This document shows positions 37,466 through 49,684 of a stretch of DNA of 64,000 bases, piece by piece. Every line of letters begins with the position of its first letter. Positions within the stretch are counted from its first letter, which is position 1. This DNA comes from Phlebopus portentosus (taxonomy: Eukaryota; Basidiomycota; Agaricomycetes; Boletales; Boletinellaceae). The DNA lies in contig JAYXKI010000005.1 of assembly GCA_037892935.1 (NCBI GenBank), positions 2,542,001-2,606,000 of the forward strand, read 5' to 3'. Both the position numbers and the translations under genes were made by a program. The notes under the pieces were generated by a model, which was not told where the DNA came from, did not search any database, and saw only the letters and a program-made list of their open reading frames with translations.

Positions 37466-37944
37466 ATGTCCCAGGAGAAGACTCAAACGTCGGAAACGCC
37501 GAAGTCACCAACCGGTAAGCGAGGATTGCAGGCATGGACGAGGTTCAGAAGGCTCCTGCCCCCCCTCCGGCGAGTCAGCGCTATCTCACGTTCACGGAGT
37601 ACAAGAAGTGACAAGAAGAAAGAAAAGGTCACTGAAAAGACGAATTCCCGTAAGTCATGTAAGCCTCGAACTCACTTTCGGCATCTAAGCTAACATCCGG
37701 TCTCATAAAAGATACGCCCTCGCCGACTGCTGATGGTAAAAGCTCTCCGGACAATCGTAGCTTGCGAAGTAATGGCTGTGAGTTGTAATCTGTAATTTGA
37801 TCGGTATACTGGACCATTCTGACGCCATGGGATGGGACAACGCATGAAGCAGCTCACCAACGAGATAAGCAACTGAAGGACGCTCAGGGGAATGAGCTAC
37901 TACCTGCCCCTTTCAATCAGGATTCCCTTGGATTCGGGAGGTGA
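37466..37944 (+). CDS. small basic Ser/Lys-rich hypothetical protein
   Basis: Three exons (37466-37649, 37712-37777, 37853-37944) sum to 342 nt, 113 residues, all introns GT-AG and in phase. The N-terminal 60 residues are strongly basic (RFRRLLPPLRRV, SRSRSTRSDKKKEKV), then a Ser/Pro-rich segment and a short acidic-neutral end. No signal peptide, membrane segment or known domain. It sits just downstream of the duplicated decayed gene and might belong to the same lost unit. Alternative read-through of the second intron gives a shorter 86-residue product. Confidence 0.45.
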
Positions 37945-38860
37945 TTTCGGAGACTCGTATAGTTTCAGTATATGGGCTGTACGTTGTAGAGTATGCTTGC
38001 TAGTAACTCGTGCGTACAAAAACCCGTGCTTCGATTCGAGAGTTCGAAGTTTGAGACACTGAAAACTGAGTCACCACTTGACGAATAATATGTGACGTAA
38101 TAAATCCCTACGGTGATGTCAACCGTCTCATCGTGCGTACGGAATAGAATCGGAAAGGTAGACTTTGGGATTGAAAATCGTCCTGTTCCGTCCTCGATCT
38201 ATACAACTACCATGACTACGAAGTCGTACAGAATACTGTATGTAAATTCTTGCCATTCTCAGACAAGGAAGCGAAAGTGTGAAAGTAAGGAAGGGGAAAG
38301 ATTTTCGTGCGAGGGGCGTGCAGCAAAAAGCACAGCAAAGTGAACACGGGTAGGATGGTGGGCTATGCATGTATGTATTTATCGTAGGCGTCGGTAGGCG
38401 TCGGTAGGCGGAGGATAGGGAACGATGGCGATGACGAGGTAGCGAAAACGGTGATAGGGTGGGTACAGTTCAGCCCAGATGGTCTCTAGAGACGACAGAA
38501 ACAAAATGGATGGGAGGGGGAGATATGGGAGCACGATAGGAAGCGAGATTGGATTCGGGAGTTGATGGCGGTGAGAGGTTAAGGACCGACTCGGAGAGGA
38601 ATACAAAAGTTGTATGAAGGGAAGCCGCAAAGAGAGAGAAAAAAAATCGACATCCCTCCAAAGAAACACAAGAGAATGAGGAGCGGCCGGCGTCGTGAGA
38701 AAGCGTGCGTAAGCGCGAAACCAAGAAGAAAAGATAGGTGAAAATCAAGAAATCAATCGTTCATCTGTTCGTGTAAGTGTTCTGTCCATCATCAATATTT
38801 TGTGTCAAAAAGAAAAGAAAAGGAATCGTTAAGAAAACGCGACTCGATTTTGCACGCCGA
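37945..38860. other. intergenic region with short GTAGGCGTCG repeat
   Basis: Between the small basic protein gene and the 3' end of the exo-glucanase. A three-copy microrepeat of GTAGGCGTCG lies at about 38385-38410. No gene supported; open frames here are Ser/Arg-rich and unspliced. Confidence 0.5.
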
Positions 38861-41530
38861 CTACGGCGTCGGAGGTGGAGTGATGACTAGCTCTCTTGCC
38901 ATTCGCGCAGCTGTCGCGCCTCCGCCGCACGTCGTCGTAGGTAATGAGTTACCAAGTGCACCCCAAGCAGACAGGCTATAGGAAGTAGACAACTCAGTCC
39001 AGCATGGAAAAAAAGAGAGGATCGGACTTACTAGCTACACCCAGCGATCTCAGTAACCCCACTAGCCGTATCACTCGCATCCGCCCATCCATCGCCAACG
39101 CTAACAGTCTTCGCCCTCTCACTGAAGAACGTGTCCGTCGGCAACGTCGATATGGTAACTGTGCTCGTATACGTAGGCAAGAAGTTCATATCGCCCGTAG
39201 CACCACTGATAGTCGTCGGTGGCCACGCTGTGAAGCTCTCTCGGACGGACGCAGAGATCGTACCCGCACCAGGACCGCCCGTCATCCACGCCGAAGCGAA
39301 TGTCCCGGGGAACTGAGTGCCCGTGGCAGAAAGGGACTGACACATCCCCGTCGCGCTCCTCGGATCGTCAGGCATCCAGCCGTTCTCCAAGCCCAGCTGG
39401 TAAGACCACAGCGGAGCTTGCACCGTCCCCGTATCGGAGGCGTTCCCGACCTTCCACGTCCAGAAAAAGTAGTTCTGCAGAGCATCCATACTCGCTAGCG
39501 CGAATTGTTTGAGTCCGGCTTTGAGCGTGTCGTTCCACTGGGCGTAGTCGTTCCAAGAGTCACATCCTCCTGGATATTGGGACTGTCCGCCTACACCTTG
39601 GAGGTATAGTCCGCAATCGTTGATGCCGTTACTAAATTCACCTGCGATGGAGACGCCAAACTCGATTTGACTATCGGAAGGTATGGTAAGGATGTCAAGA
39701 AGGCAAGAGAGGTGAGCTGTACTTACGATTGGTTCATCGTAAGACCCCACGAGAGACACGCTTTCTGAGGCCAAGCTTCGATCGGATCTGTGCTTGACGC
39801 TTCTCCGCCAAACGCAAAATACGGGCTAAAGCGAATCACTGAGTCCGAACATTTCAACTAAGTAGATGAAGCGTTGCTGCTACTCACTGCGTATCAAGCG
39901 CGACTCGGTCCGCACCAGGGAGGAAGTTGACCCATTCCGAGAGGCTCTGGAACCCATCGTGGATGCTAATAAAGGCGCCACTGCCCTCTCCGTAACCCGT
40001 AATGCTACGAACCATATCGTGTGCTTGAAGGTAGAAGTGACCGATGTTATCTTGTCCAATGATTCCGGTCAGAGCTAGACAGAATATCATGAACAACTAT
40101 AAAAGTTCGAGAGAAGCGAGACGCTCACGCTCGTTGATGACTCCAAACATCGGGATCAGGTCCTGGTACTCCGGCTGAGAGATGAACTCCGTGATAATCC
40201 TGATATACTCCAACATCCTCTGAGCATTCGCGAATCCCATGGGGCCATTCATGAAATTAATCTGTCCATCCTTCCCACTATGGTTATACCCATTCTGACT
40301 TCCCGGTGCGGTGTGCAAGTCCAAATTGACGCGTAATCCATACTTGCGGCACCAGCGTAAGACGCGGAGGATATAATTCCAACATGTGCGCGCAAGGAAC
40401 GGCTCGGGCGCGCTGGACGTGTCCCATTTCTCGATAGCCCAGAACGGAATGGGTAACCTGATCCAGTTTAGCCCTGCCCCGGCGATCTGAGCGATATCCT
40501 GCTCAGTGATGAACGTATTGTAGTGATCCTCCAATTGCGACAGTCCGCCGTCAGAGGATGTGTCCTGGGCCATAGCGAGGGAGAGCGTCCACTCGTCGAC
40601 GACAGACATGTTATCCGCCGTGTTATATTTCTGAAAGAACGCGGGGACGATGAACGGTTCGAGGACGAAGAGGCCGCCGATGTTTACTCCCGCGATTTTG
40701 TCAACTCCCCAATTCCAGGACGCGTTGAGGGGTGGTGTCCAGCTGTTTGGCTGGGCGTTGTTGTTGAACGGGTCTTCTGGGTCCCAGTACCTGGCAGCAT
40801 ATTTATATCAGTATATGTTTTGAACAAAAAATGTTGCTCACCAGAATCCGCCGAATTTATTAGAATAAACGAACGTATCGCCATCCTCGGTCGTGACAGT
40901 CGAGCCATCAGCACCAGTGACAATACCGCCTTTATTCCCCGACCCAGAGCCTCCCGACGCACTGCCAGAGCTTCCACTGCCACCGCCGGTGGAGTTCTTC
41001 CTCCCAAAGATAACGCCTATGGGAACAGCGACGGCAGCAGCGACAATGATAAATGCGAGTATTCCCACGGTCCATAAAATTCTAGTTCGGTTCCGATTCC
41101 GACCTCCGTTGTCGGGTGCGGCGATAGAGTTCGAACCTGTCGTCATCAAGATATCCTTTTCGGGGTCACCACCGATTCCTGGCTTTATCTCTGCGCTCGA
41201 GGCGCCTGCGCCTGCTGCAGTGGCAGCAGCGCCGGTGAGAGGAACGGCCGCACTCGCGTCGACATCTTCTGCTCCGAGCAGGGCTGATTCGCGAGGAGAG
41301 TCTGCGAGGGCGAGGGAAGGGGTGAAAGAGGAGAAGCGGTTTGGGTTGGGCGGCATGAGTGGCTGCTGTTGGTCGAGGAAGGCGGTGGACTCCTGGGGAG
41401 TGAGATAAGGAGTTGGAGGGGCGGCGCCTTCAGGAAGAGGTTGAGGCGTGACGGAGCCGGAGCCGGAGCCGGAGCCTGAAGCTGAGCCCATGTCGGCGAA
41501 GGGGTCTACCGTTGAGTTGCGGGCGGACAT
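38861..41530 (-). CDS. membrane-anchored exo-1,3-beta-glucanase (GH5)
   Basis: Six exons (41530-40842, 40790-40129, 40074-39888, 39825-39727, 39670-39032, 38975-38861) sum to 2,391 nt, 796 residues. Residues 1-150 are a Ser/Gly/Pro-rich cytosolic tail; 151-176 a transmembrane helix (ILWTVGILAFIIVAAAVAVP); then a Gly/Ser linker and the GH5 barrel. Catalytic features: INEPLTG at the second junction (acid/base Glu) and FGVSIAGEFSNG (nucleophile Glu). Also seen: GLNWIRLPIPFWAIE, LDLHTAPGSQNGYNHSG and DTHPYFAF. The C-terminal W-G-A-L-G-N-S-L-P-T segment matches the usual family end, which supports the final short exon. Type II topology places the enzyme outside the membrane for wall glucan trimming. 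A stop two codons past the last intron donor would otherwise end it early at 39031. Confidence 0.92.
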
Positions 41531-42864
41531 TGTCGTCGTCGTCGTCGTCGTCGCTGGAGACGATGGCGAGGCGTAGGAAGGGGAGGGTAGGGAGAGAAGC
41601 GCTGAGGGAGTGGAGTGAGAGGTAAAAAGTAGCGTAGCAGATAAGTACCACCAGTACCAGTACCACGATTCGGTGCATATAGTCCGTGTCCCGTGTATCC
41701 AAGAATAAAATATGTATACAGTACATCATTACCTAACGCTTTTACGATACGGTGTTCACCTGCGCTCAGACACTATACCTGTTGCGGAACACTCTGGCGC
41801 CGCCCTGGCCGCCCTCGCCGAGCTGAATTTGATTCCTTTCTTTTGGTTCATATCTGGGCCTAAATTCAGCTTGGTATTCCTTAGTATTTCGACTAACATT
41901 GGCCCTACGTGCCATACCTACCGGGTCATTTCTTGACGTAAGCGACTGCACAGTTTCCCTCCGTTCTGTGTTTCCTCCCGAAGAACCTGGAATGGGACCG
42001 ACGTGTAGACCCAGAGCGGAAACCCAGGCAAGGCTGAGCTGAGCGGAGTCATACCCTTTTGTCTCGCATGCCCTCTATGAATTGCTATCTTGGATTTGAA
42101 ATTCTTTACGCAACAAGTTCGACCGATCGTCCGTTAAATCACCACCGGAACTCACGTCTTCCTGAAATCTAGCAATGTGCTTCCGCCTATCGCATGGACG
42201 ACATTGATAGATAGAAATCGCACTAGCTCTCTAAACCTCGGGTACTTTGTATGTTCTGAAAAAACCCCACGTCCGAAAGGTCTGCTATATTGTTCCCATC
42301 GATGCTATTTCTTTCGGGGCTCTCTTGAACATTCGAGTAAGCAAAATCGACGATACCGATTCCTCGCACGTCGAGATGACTTACGAGGCACCTTCTTTTT
42401 TTTTGACAGGTACATCGTAAGACCAAGAACTGACCTCGGTTCCAACGCCAGCAATCGAATGGACCTGAAGATGTCTCAAAAACACCTCAGGGTTCCAACA
42501 AGTAGAGCACTCACGGCATTTGTACGTCTCACGGTAGACGTCTTACTTTCAGACAAGCCAGTATGATCAAACTTACCCTCCGCAACAAAGCAGAATCTTA
42601 ATCGTATCCTTAATAGGGCACTTATTCACTCTAGCGCGCTCGAAGATCAAGCTTCTTCATTCCATGAAGTTTCGCTAGGATATTGTCAACGTTGCACTGC
42701 AAGTCCTCTAGAAAGTTCAGCAATTTTATTGAGTGAGATGGATCTGGATAGACTCACGAGGAATCCAGTGCAAGACTTCGCTTACTTATTCTTCCCTATG
42801 CAGGGCGGAATGAATACGAACTTTAACGGAGAGGAAGACTTTCTCCGCGTAAATCGGTTACTTC
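41531..42864. other. intergenic region, no supported gene
   Basis: Contains the presumed exo-glucanase promoter just above 41530. Several short open frames on both strands around 42177-42570 have no recognisable features or consistent splice partners. Confidence 0.45.
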
Positions 42865-43658
42865 TTAAAGAAACGAGCGAGAAGCTGGAGGGTTCATGTC
42901 GTTCAACACCACCTTCGCACAGGATGGCGCTGAATCCAAGGATGCCTTAACAGCCTCGAAAGCCTCCATCCGATACTGGGGTGGGAGCCCAGATAAATAT
43001 TTCTCGTGAGAGATACTGACATTGATACTCACACCGACTTTACCGAAAGCAACGGCCTTGTCTCCAGAAGCAATTTTCGCAGTGGCTCTCATATTTTCGA
43101 AGTTCTGAATCGGCGAGCTTCAAGGTGAGGGTGATGTGCACCCACTTTCTTGCTCGTGTTCCTGAACCCACGACCCCTTGAGATCTCCATACCCGTTTTG
43201 TATATCAACCAGTGACCCGGTCTAGTTCTTTCTACTCGCTGTTTATCGACCGTCCTCATTAGAGGAGCGTGATACCGACATAAAGCCAAAACACATAATA
43301 TGCCCTGTCCACATCGGTGTTCACTTTGGAGTTTTGAGGTCGCGGATGTTCCCATTGGTCTTGTCAAAGCTCTAATTCACAATACACCCTGTGGATGAGC
43401 AGAGGAATGATGAGAGGAAAGAATGTAAACGTACTTTCAAAGCGGTAAGAAGTTCGACTTGAGCAGAACCAGTTTGACGATCTCGGCATTGTCACCCTTT
43501 ACAGCGTTGGAAAGCTCGTTGAGCGTCTGTACTACGGTGACTTTGTCATCGACGTCGTCCTTGCTGCTGTTTGCCGAGTGATACATCTCGGTGGAAGACA
43601 GATACAACTACGAAATGCTCACCGCTCGAAGGAGAGGCAAAGCAGCATTTATCATCAT
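42865..43658 (-). CDS. possible multi-exon hypothetical protein
   Basis: Coding-like segments on the minus strand in order: MMINAALPLLRA (from 43658), then KDDVDDKVTVVQTLNELSNA and AVKGDNAEIVKLVLLKSNF (about 43600-43450), FDKTNGNIRDLKTPK (about 43370-43330), and NFENMRATAKIASGDKAVAF to ...KYLSGLPPQYRMEAFEAVKA (about 43110-42865). Splice donors exist between them, but one junction needs a 36-nt intron and another is unresolved because a TGA follows FLPL. I recognise no family. It could be a real gene with short introns or a decaying one. Confidence 0.35.
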
Positions 43659-43911
43659 CAGAAGATGAGTATTTTTTTTTTTTGCAATTATCTGTAAGTG
43701 ATGACTACACATCTTAGGGCTCGTTCAGTGATCCGACTCGACTCACATCGGGTCGACGCGTTCTCTCGGCAAAGAGCGGCGAAGATCGGCGCGCGTGGTG
43801 TGCGGTGACGGAGGATGACGTCACGAACACGGCGCATCCAGTCCATAAAACCAACAAGGGCCATGGCTACGGTTCAGCTGTGCTCCCCAGTCCCAGTCCC
43901 AGCCAGCCAGA

Positions 43912-44831
43912 ATGTCTTACGCTGATGTTACCGCCAAAAACGCTGAACCATTCTCACAACAAGTAAGCAGTATCATATTTAAATGTTGACGAGATATAAT
44001 AACTTTACTTGCGTAGTTCAAGCCTGACACCGCACTCCTCAACACCGTCCCGCCAACGACTTCAAATGTTGCAGACGACGCATCAAAAGTGAACGTCGTC
44101 GCTTCAGATTTCAAGGAACATCCAGCAACACTCACGTCAGAGACAAACGCCTCTCTCGCCGTTTCGGAATCAGACTACGAATATGATGAGGGCGGTAATG
44201 TGAATGGAAGCGAAAAGAGAAAGAGGAGGAAGGCTAGGCAGAGCCAGTTGCATGATGCTGAGGCGGAGGCTGCAGGCCTTTGGGCCATTGTTAAAGAGCG
44301 CTTGTTCCAGCCTGGTGTTGCTGGTGGTCTCCTTGGCGTCGGTAGGCTTCCTTTTCATACTGCGCAGCCAGATATACATATACTCATAATCACTTGATAG
44401 TAAACGTCGGTCTCCTCGGCTACACATCCTATGCGCTCTACACTGACCCATCCATCCGTCGGGACAAACGCGTGCTCTCAATCGGCTCACTCTCCCTTCT
44501 CACGCTACTCGGACTCGAAGGCTACGCAGCAGAGCGCTACGCCAAAACTCCGGAAGGTAAAGCCGAGCGCCAGCGCGCACGCGAGGAAGGTACAGCTATC
44601 TACCGCCACGTTCGCGAAGTCATCTTGCGCCCTGGCGTCCTCGGTGGTCTTGTAGGTCTCGCGAATGTAGGTATTTTGGGAGGCGTGGGATTCGTTGCGT
44701 GGAGGAACTGGGAGAGGCCGGCCTGGGATAGGAGGCTTGTAAGTGCCGTTAGCGTCGGCCTTTTGGGACTCTGGAGCGTCGAAGGCGCCTTGGCGGAAAA
44801 GTTCAGGCGTGAATCTGAATCGCACAAGTGA
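43912..44831 (+). CDS. small membrane protein, OM14-like (mitochondrial outer membrane)
   Basis: Three exons (43912-43962, 44017-44341, 44401-44831) sum to 807 nt, 268 residues. It opens MSYADVTAKNAEP, has an acidic-to-basic linker (ESDYEYDEGGN then SEKRKRRKARQ), then hydrophobic segments in two similar blocks: GVAGGLLGVVNVGLLGYTSY and GVLGGLVGLANVGILGGVGF, each followed by another hydrophobic helix (LSLLTLLGLEGYAAE; VSVGLLGLWSVEGALAE). The two blocks look like an internal duplication (VKERLFQPGV / VREVILRPGV). This layout recalls fungal OM14 C-terminal domain proteins, which bind ribosomes at mitochondria in yeast; assignment is from memory and moderate. The promoter region at 43700-43910 is GC-rich next to the start. 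Confidence 0.75.
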
Positions 44832-45379
44832 TCTCGTCAACTGAAGGCAGCAATTGTGGTTTTAGCTCGTGATGATTTCATCCCCGACCAATAGACATTC
44901 ATAACGTAGCACACGTATATCAATGTGTTGTACACTCCTGCGCAATATAAAATACTTACTTAGTATTTCAGTTGTCCAAATCGGTCTGTCGTAAGTTACA
45001 TAGTTACATAAATGTTCGAGCGACTGGGCACCATCTAGGTCAGTATAGGAAAGGATGAATCACCACTAGCAGGATACCAGGAGAATTCAGGAACACAATT
45101 TCTCTGATCGATTCGTTGGCTTTAGAACCACAACATATACAGTATATGTATTTCCTCCTCCGACACCCGGTATGTTATGTGTGCATTTCGAAAGGCGGAA
45201 AGTATGAAGACGAGCAGCATTGAGATCGAGGTTACCGTCCGGGAGCTCAGGGATATCGGTCATTTGATTAGGATAAAAAAATCGTTGATCAAGATATAGT
45301 AGGATCGGAAGTGTGACGCCGGGGCGGGGGGAGGGGGACGACTGTTCGATCTCGGTGCCAGCAAGTAATATTAATGTGC
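44832..45379. other. intergenic region, no supported gene
   Basis: 3' flank of the OM14-like gene. Short frames only; a C-rich minus-strand frame near 45300-45370 could be an exon of the broken gene that follows. Confidence 0.4.
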
Positions 45380-45900
45380 CGTGTTCACGCGTTCTCAGTA
45401 AAACTGAGGACTTACGTCGCTTGATTTTCGACGGTCGCAGGGGCCTCGGGGATGAGCTCGGAGCAGTCGATGAGAGAGCCGGTGCCCTGGCCGATGACGG
45501 TGAGATCCATCCATCATTGCGTTGCGAAAGTTCTCGATCATGGCCGAATGGTCAATGATCTGGTCTTGCCGTTCGCAGGCGGGGTACGATAGAAAGAATA
45601 TTTGATATCACGAGACCGACCTGCCGAGTCGCGAGCTGGGCAAATTCGGATTGGAAACACATTTCGGCCTCAGCAGGGAACGGTGATTCGACTATGCCGC
45701 CTACCTGTCTAACTTGTTGCAGCCAAAAGGAACATCAGTACCCTTCAGGAACATAGCTAGCCATAATGAAAAGTTCTTGCAGAACCGACTCATCAAGGCG
45801 GAGAGGCATGCGGGAGGCACAGACTGCATGATAGACAATACTGCGTTGGAAGGACGAGGCACCGTCAGGGGAAAAACATGCCCTTGATGGTATAAGCACC
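45380..45900 (-). pseudogene. possible broken hypothetical gene with a 4-bp duplication
   Basis: Minus-strand pieces read MPLRLDESVLQELFIMASYV, then GGIVESPFPAEAEMCFQSEF, QLATRQV|DQIIDHSAMIENF and RNAMMD. Directly after this the open frame shifts: LTVIGQGTGSLIDCSELIPE continues one base out of register. The shift coincides with a tandem ATCC duplication at about 45505-45514 (plus strand); removing one copy would restore one frame. Splicing of the earlier pieces needs a 33-nt and a 49-nt intron. I recognise no family. It may be a recent pseudogene, or my exon chain may be wrong. Confidence 0.3.
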
Positions 45901-46058
45901 GATAAAGAAATCGAGAAATCTCTCAAATATGTATTGTGAACCGAAAGGAATGCACTATACTTATATACAAGGGCAGAAATGTTGGTGTAGACGGAAAAGA
46001 GCAAGACAGGAAGGTGGGAAAACATCTAATGAATAGAGAGAAGGCATCAGCCTGGACA

Positions 46059-48343
46059 TCACCGTCTGTTTGTCTTCCCCATTTTTCTCTTGCCTGCAAA
46101 GAGGTGCTTTGGCTATGAAGGAATGACCAAGGTAATAATATCAGTAGGCGGTTATCAATCAAGTAGTTCCATTACTTACCATTTTTGTCTTGATGGCGCG
46201 ATCAGCTTCTCCTGCCCGGGCCTGATAATTTCGCTCGCGCTGGCCCAGATTTCGCAGCTTAACAGCTTTCGCGGCTTGCTGCAATTGTACAAAGCATGAG
46301 ATGGAGACAGACAAGCGGAGTGCAGGAGACGAACCTGATCATCTCGTAAACCAGCGAGCAGCCTGTTCTTCCGTGGAGCCCTATTGTGTAGGACAACAAC
46401 GCCTGTATTTGACTTCGCTCGTTTCTGGATTGACGTGTCGTCATCCACATCCATCCAGTCCGCTTCATCAGCACCGTCGGCTTCAACCTCGTCTATATCC
46501 ATGCTTGACTCTTCGGCGCGCTTCCGTTTCAAGCTTTGCGCCTTTGCAATCAACTCCGCACGTGCCTCTATGCGACTCGGATCGTATCCCGCCTTTGTCA
46601 AGCCCTCGGACAGGTCACTGAGAGTACGTAGGCCCGCAGTTCGTGGAAGACGGGCAGAATTCTTCATCGATTTCTTCGTCGCTTGGGATTCTAATCTCTT
46701 TTGTCTTGCTGCTTGAAGTTCTTCGGCATCCTGCTCATCTTCCGAGTCTAAGTCGAGGTCCGAGTTCTCATCGTAAAGCCCTTCCTCTGCGAGCCTTTCC
46801 TCTTCTCGTTCGAGCGCTTCAAGTTTCTCCTCAATGTCTGGATCAATGAAGTCTGTGATGTTCTTGCCGTCCATTATTTCGGGCATCGTATCAAGCTTCC
46901 ATTCATCATTTTCCAACAGGTAGTTCTCTGCAAATAGGATAGGTCAAAACGGCCAGAGAAAACTGGATAGGGCACATACTCCTGAGATTGACGACATAAA
47001 CGCCTGGACCCCCTTCAGAGTTTTCAATGTCTCGTTCCAGAAGCCGACGTCCTGAATCATTGCTATCATATCTCTTTTTCGAAAGCACCGCTTCCGGGAT
47101 AAAGGCCTTCCGCTCGATATCATCTCGGGGTTTCGGCTGTGCAACATGGATGCGATTTATCACGGTATTGATTTTACTACCTTTGAGCTTCGTTTCCACA
47201 CGATGAGCCAGAAGAGCATCACAGGCTGCATTTTTGACATCCATTACACCATCCTCGGAGTAGCACGACACCTGCACGCATCGCACGCCTTCTGAGTTCT
47301 CAATTTCGTCTACCAGAGCCCGAGATTCAGACGATAGATCTTCGAGACGGCATATGTCGGTTTTGTTGACGACGAAAAGTACCGGCTTCCCGCTGAAGAG
47401 CGGCTTGATGGAATGAAAGAGACTGCACTGAGCCTGGACAGAGTATCCACACTGCTCGCTTACGTCGATGAAGTAAAGAATGCATGCCTTGAGGTGAGCA
47501 AGAGCCGTAATACTCTGCATCTCGATCGTGTTCATGTCCTCGAGCGGATGATCGAGAATTCCCGGTGTATCAATGACCTGCCATCGGAGATACTTATAAT
47601 CCAGATGGCCCACGAAAAGCGATTTGGTCGTGAATGCGTATGGCTGGACATCAACGTCCGCTCGAGTGACCTTATTCAGGAAGGATGACTTTCCGACATT
47701 AGGATATCCGCAAAGAAGTAATGTTCGAGTACTCGGGTCAATTGCTGGCAAACGTGCAAGATGCTGGCGGACCTGTTCGAGATATGCAAGAGGATCTTTC
47801 TGGCGTCTCATAATCGTTGCCATGCGCCCAAGTGCTGCACGCTTGAGTTGCTTGCATCGATAAAGACTGTCGCCGAACTTTAAAAGTCGCACGTAATCCT
47901 TCGCGACTTGGTCGATGAGGTGCCTACAGGTACGGAGCTGACCAAGCGCGAGCTTGTAATGGTTTTTGTCATACAAGACGTTCATAAGCGAAGCCATGAA
48001 GGGGTGCAGATCCTACATGATGGTCAGTAAAGAATGTATTCTCAAGACGAAAAAGACACACATCAAGTATAGGGAACTCGCTTAAAATTGCACCAAGCTT
48101 CTCGTCAAAGGAATCCTGAGTGAATTTGACTTTGCGCATATAAAAATTGCGTATACGGCTGATTTTGAAGTTTTTGTGGATAACCTAGAGTGCAACCAGA
48201 GCTCTACATGTCATCCCAAAATCTTCAAAAGATTCCATGCTCACCGTTGGCGTCTTCCGTTGCGTTCTGTTGAGGACAATGTCAAGGAAGTCCGACGCTG
48301 TCGGCACAGGCGAGATGGCTTTGAGACCTTTTGCGACGACCAT
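46059..48343 (-). CDS. NOG1: nucleolar GTP-binding protein 1 (60S ribosome assembly)
   Basis: GTPase of pre-60S ribosome particles in the nucleolus. Six exons (48343-48245, 48184-48062, 48012-46980, 46927-46335, 46278-46180, 46112-46059) sum to 2,001 nt, 666 residues, the normal length for the family. GTPase motifs: [14 protein letters not shown] (P-loop), [16 protein letters not shown] (G3) and [11 protein letters not shown] (G4). The N-terminal helical bundle is intact ([20 protein letters not shown]). The C-terminus has an acidic/basic region and ends [16 protein letters not shown], the hallmark Nog1 tail, reached only through the last short exon. The start [14 protein letters not shown] is the first Met in frame. 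Confidence 0.95.
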
Positions 48344-48633
48344 CGTTATCGATAGTCGCCGTTGTATGCTGCACAGAAAATCTCTTCGGGCTGAGAATTT
48401 TGCACAGCGTGACTCTTTCGTGACGAATCTACGTGATGGTCACGGCAAATACTAGTTACGTAATAATGCATTTTCGGTCCGAAATATCCACTCCGCTTTT
48501 GAGTACAGTGATAAGCTATTCATGCCATTGAGGGCTATGCGAGCGACGTCGAGTCAATTGCACTGTTTGCTTTGATTTCTAATTCGCTGTACGCTACCGG
48601 GACCGTGCAATCAGAGGATGGCATGTATTGAAA
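48344..48633. other. Nog1 upstream region
   Basis: Presumed Nog1 promoter, running up to the target duplication of the small hAT element. No gene seen. Confidence 0.5.
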
Positions 48634-49123
48634 GCTATACATAGGGCTCCGACCGTATCCGTATACGGGTACGGCCGTATAAAAAAGGTTTCATACGGAT
48701 ATATATATGGCACACCAGGCCGCCAGACGAATACGGACGGCCTGCATACGGGGAATACGCCGTATACGGCAGTTACAGGGTAGAAACTGTGGAATAGAAA
48801 TAAAATGAGTCAAACATGCTCATTTCTAGCTACCTAGAACTTACAGGTTGCAAATATCACACCTTCGAATTGTTCACCCCTGCCGGGAAGGGCGTACAGA
48901 CAAATTCAGTGGGCCATGATAGAAAGGAGATGCGTGGGAACAGTACTGTATTGATTCCGGCACTCCCTTCCTCGTTTTGGTAACCCAGGAATATAGTGTT
49001 TTCAAGTAAGTAATCCACCTTAATGACCAAAACTGGTATGAATATGCTTAATTCTGTGCTACCATCGAGACCTTGGCCCCCGTATACGGGTTATACGCAT
49101 ACGGTCGGAGCCTTAGTTATACA
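48634..49123. mobile_element. 474-bp non-autonomous hAT-type MITE with target duplication
   Basis: The element spans 48642-49115. Its ends are inverted: left TAGGGCTCCGACCGTAT, right (reverse complement) TAAGGCTCCGACCGTAT, with matching continuing for a few more bases (22 of 24). The flanking 8 bases are GCTATACA (48634-48641) and GTTATACA (49116-49123), a target duplication with one C/T mismatch. An 8-bp duplication and a TAGGG start are typical of hAT. The interior has many copies of CGTATACGG-type motifs and no coding capacity. Its ends differ from those of the full-length element at 51181, so it probably answers to another transposase. Confidence 0.75.
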
Positions 49124-49684
49124 GCCTGTTCGAAAGCACGAAGATGACAGCACTAATATTTCAACCAATGAATGGGTAGGTGGATTCTGGGCGGACGCGA
49201 CCATCGCTTGCTTTACGGATCCCTGCTGACCTTTGCCGGACGCTTTGGCAGCCTCAGAACACCTTCGTCCTGAGCTGTCAATTTGCGACTAAATTTGATT
49301 TCACGAGCGGTGATCACAACGCTTTACTTCTTGCTAGATAAATCATGATATACCTACTTGTACACACCAAGGTATGCAATTGTCCGCAGTAAAATGACAT
49401 GCCATCGTTCGAATCCTCTGTAGTCAGTAACGGGCTACTGGCGCTTACAGGCGATTTCCCTTTCACGGAAAGCTATTCACTGGGCTAGCGTGATGACTCG
49501 AGCGTATCAATTTCTATTAGGTTCTTTCCATCCGTATTGATATTGACTCGATGAATAGTTAGACAAGTCATCAGTACGCTCCCAAGATGACTCGATGCAT
49601 CAGAGAGTAGTATATATACAGGTATTTTCCCTCCACATCGTAAGTACCATCAAACGGATTGTTCTTTCGCATAATCAAGCAAGT
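49124..49684. other. intergenic region, promoter side of the UIM gene
   Basis: Between the MITE and the UIM protein gene. A T-loop-like GTTCGAATCC at about 49409 is not embedded in a tRNA cloverleaf. No gene seen. Confidence 0.5.

Noticed and set aside
49400..49425. tRNA T-loop-like GTTCGAATCC
   Set aside because: The flanking bases do not pair as a T stem and no D or anticodon arm lies at the right distance.
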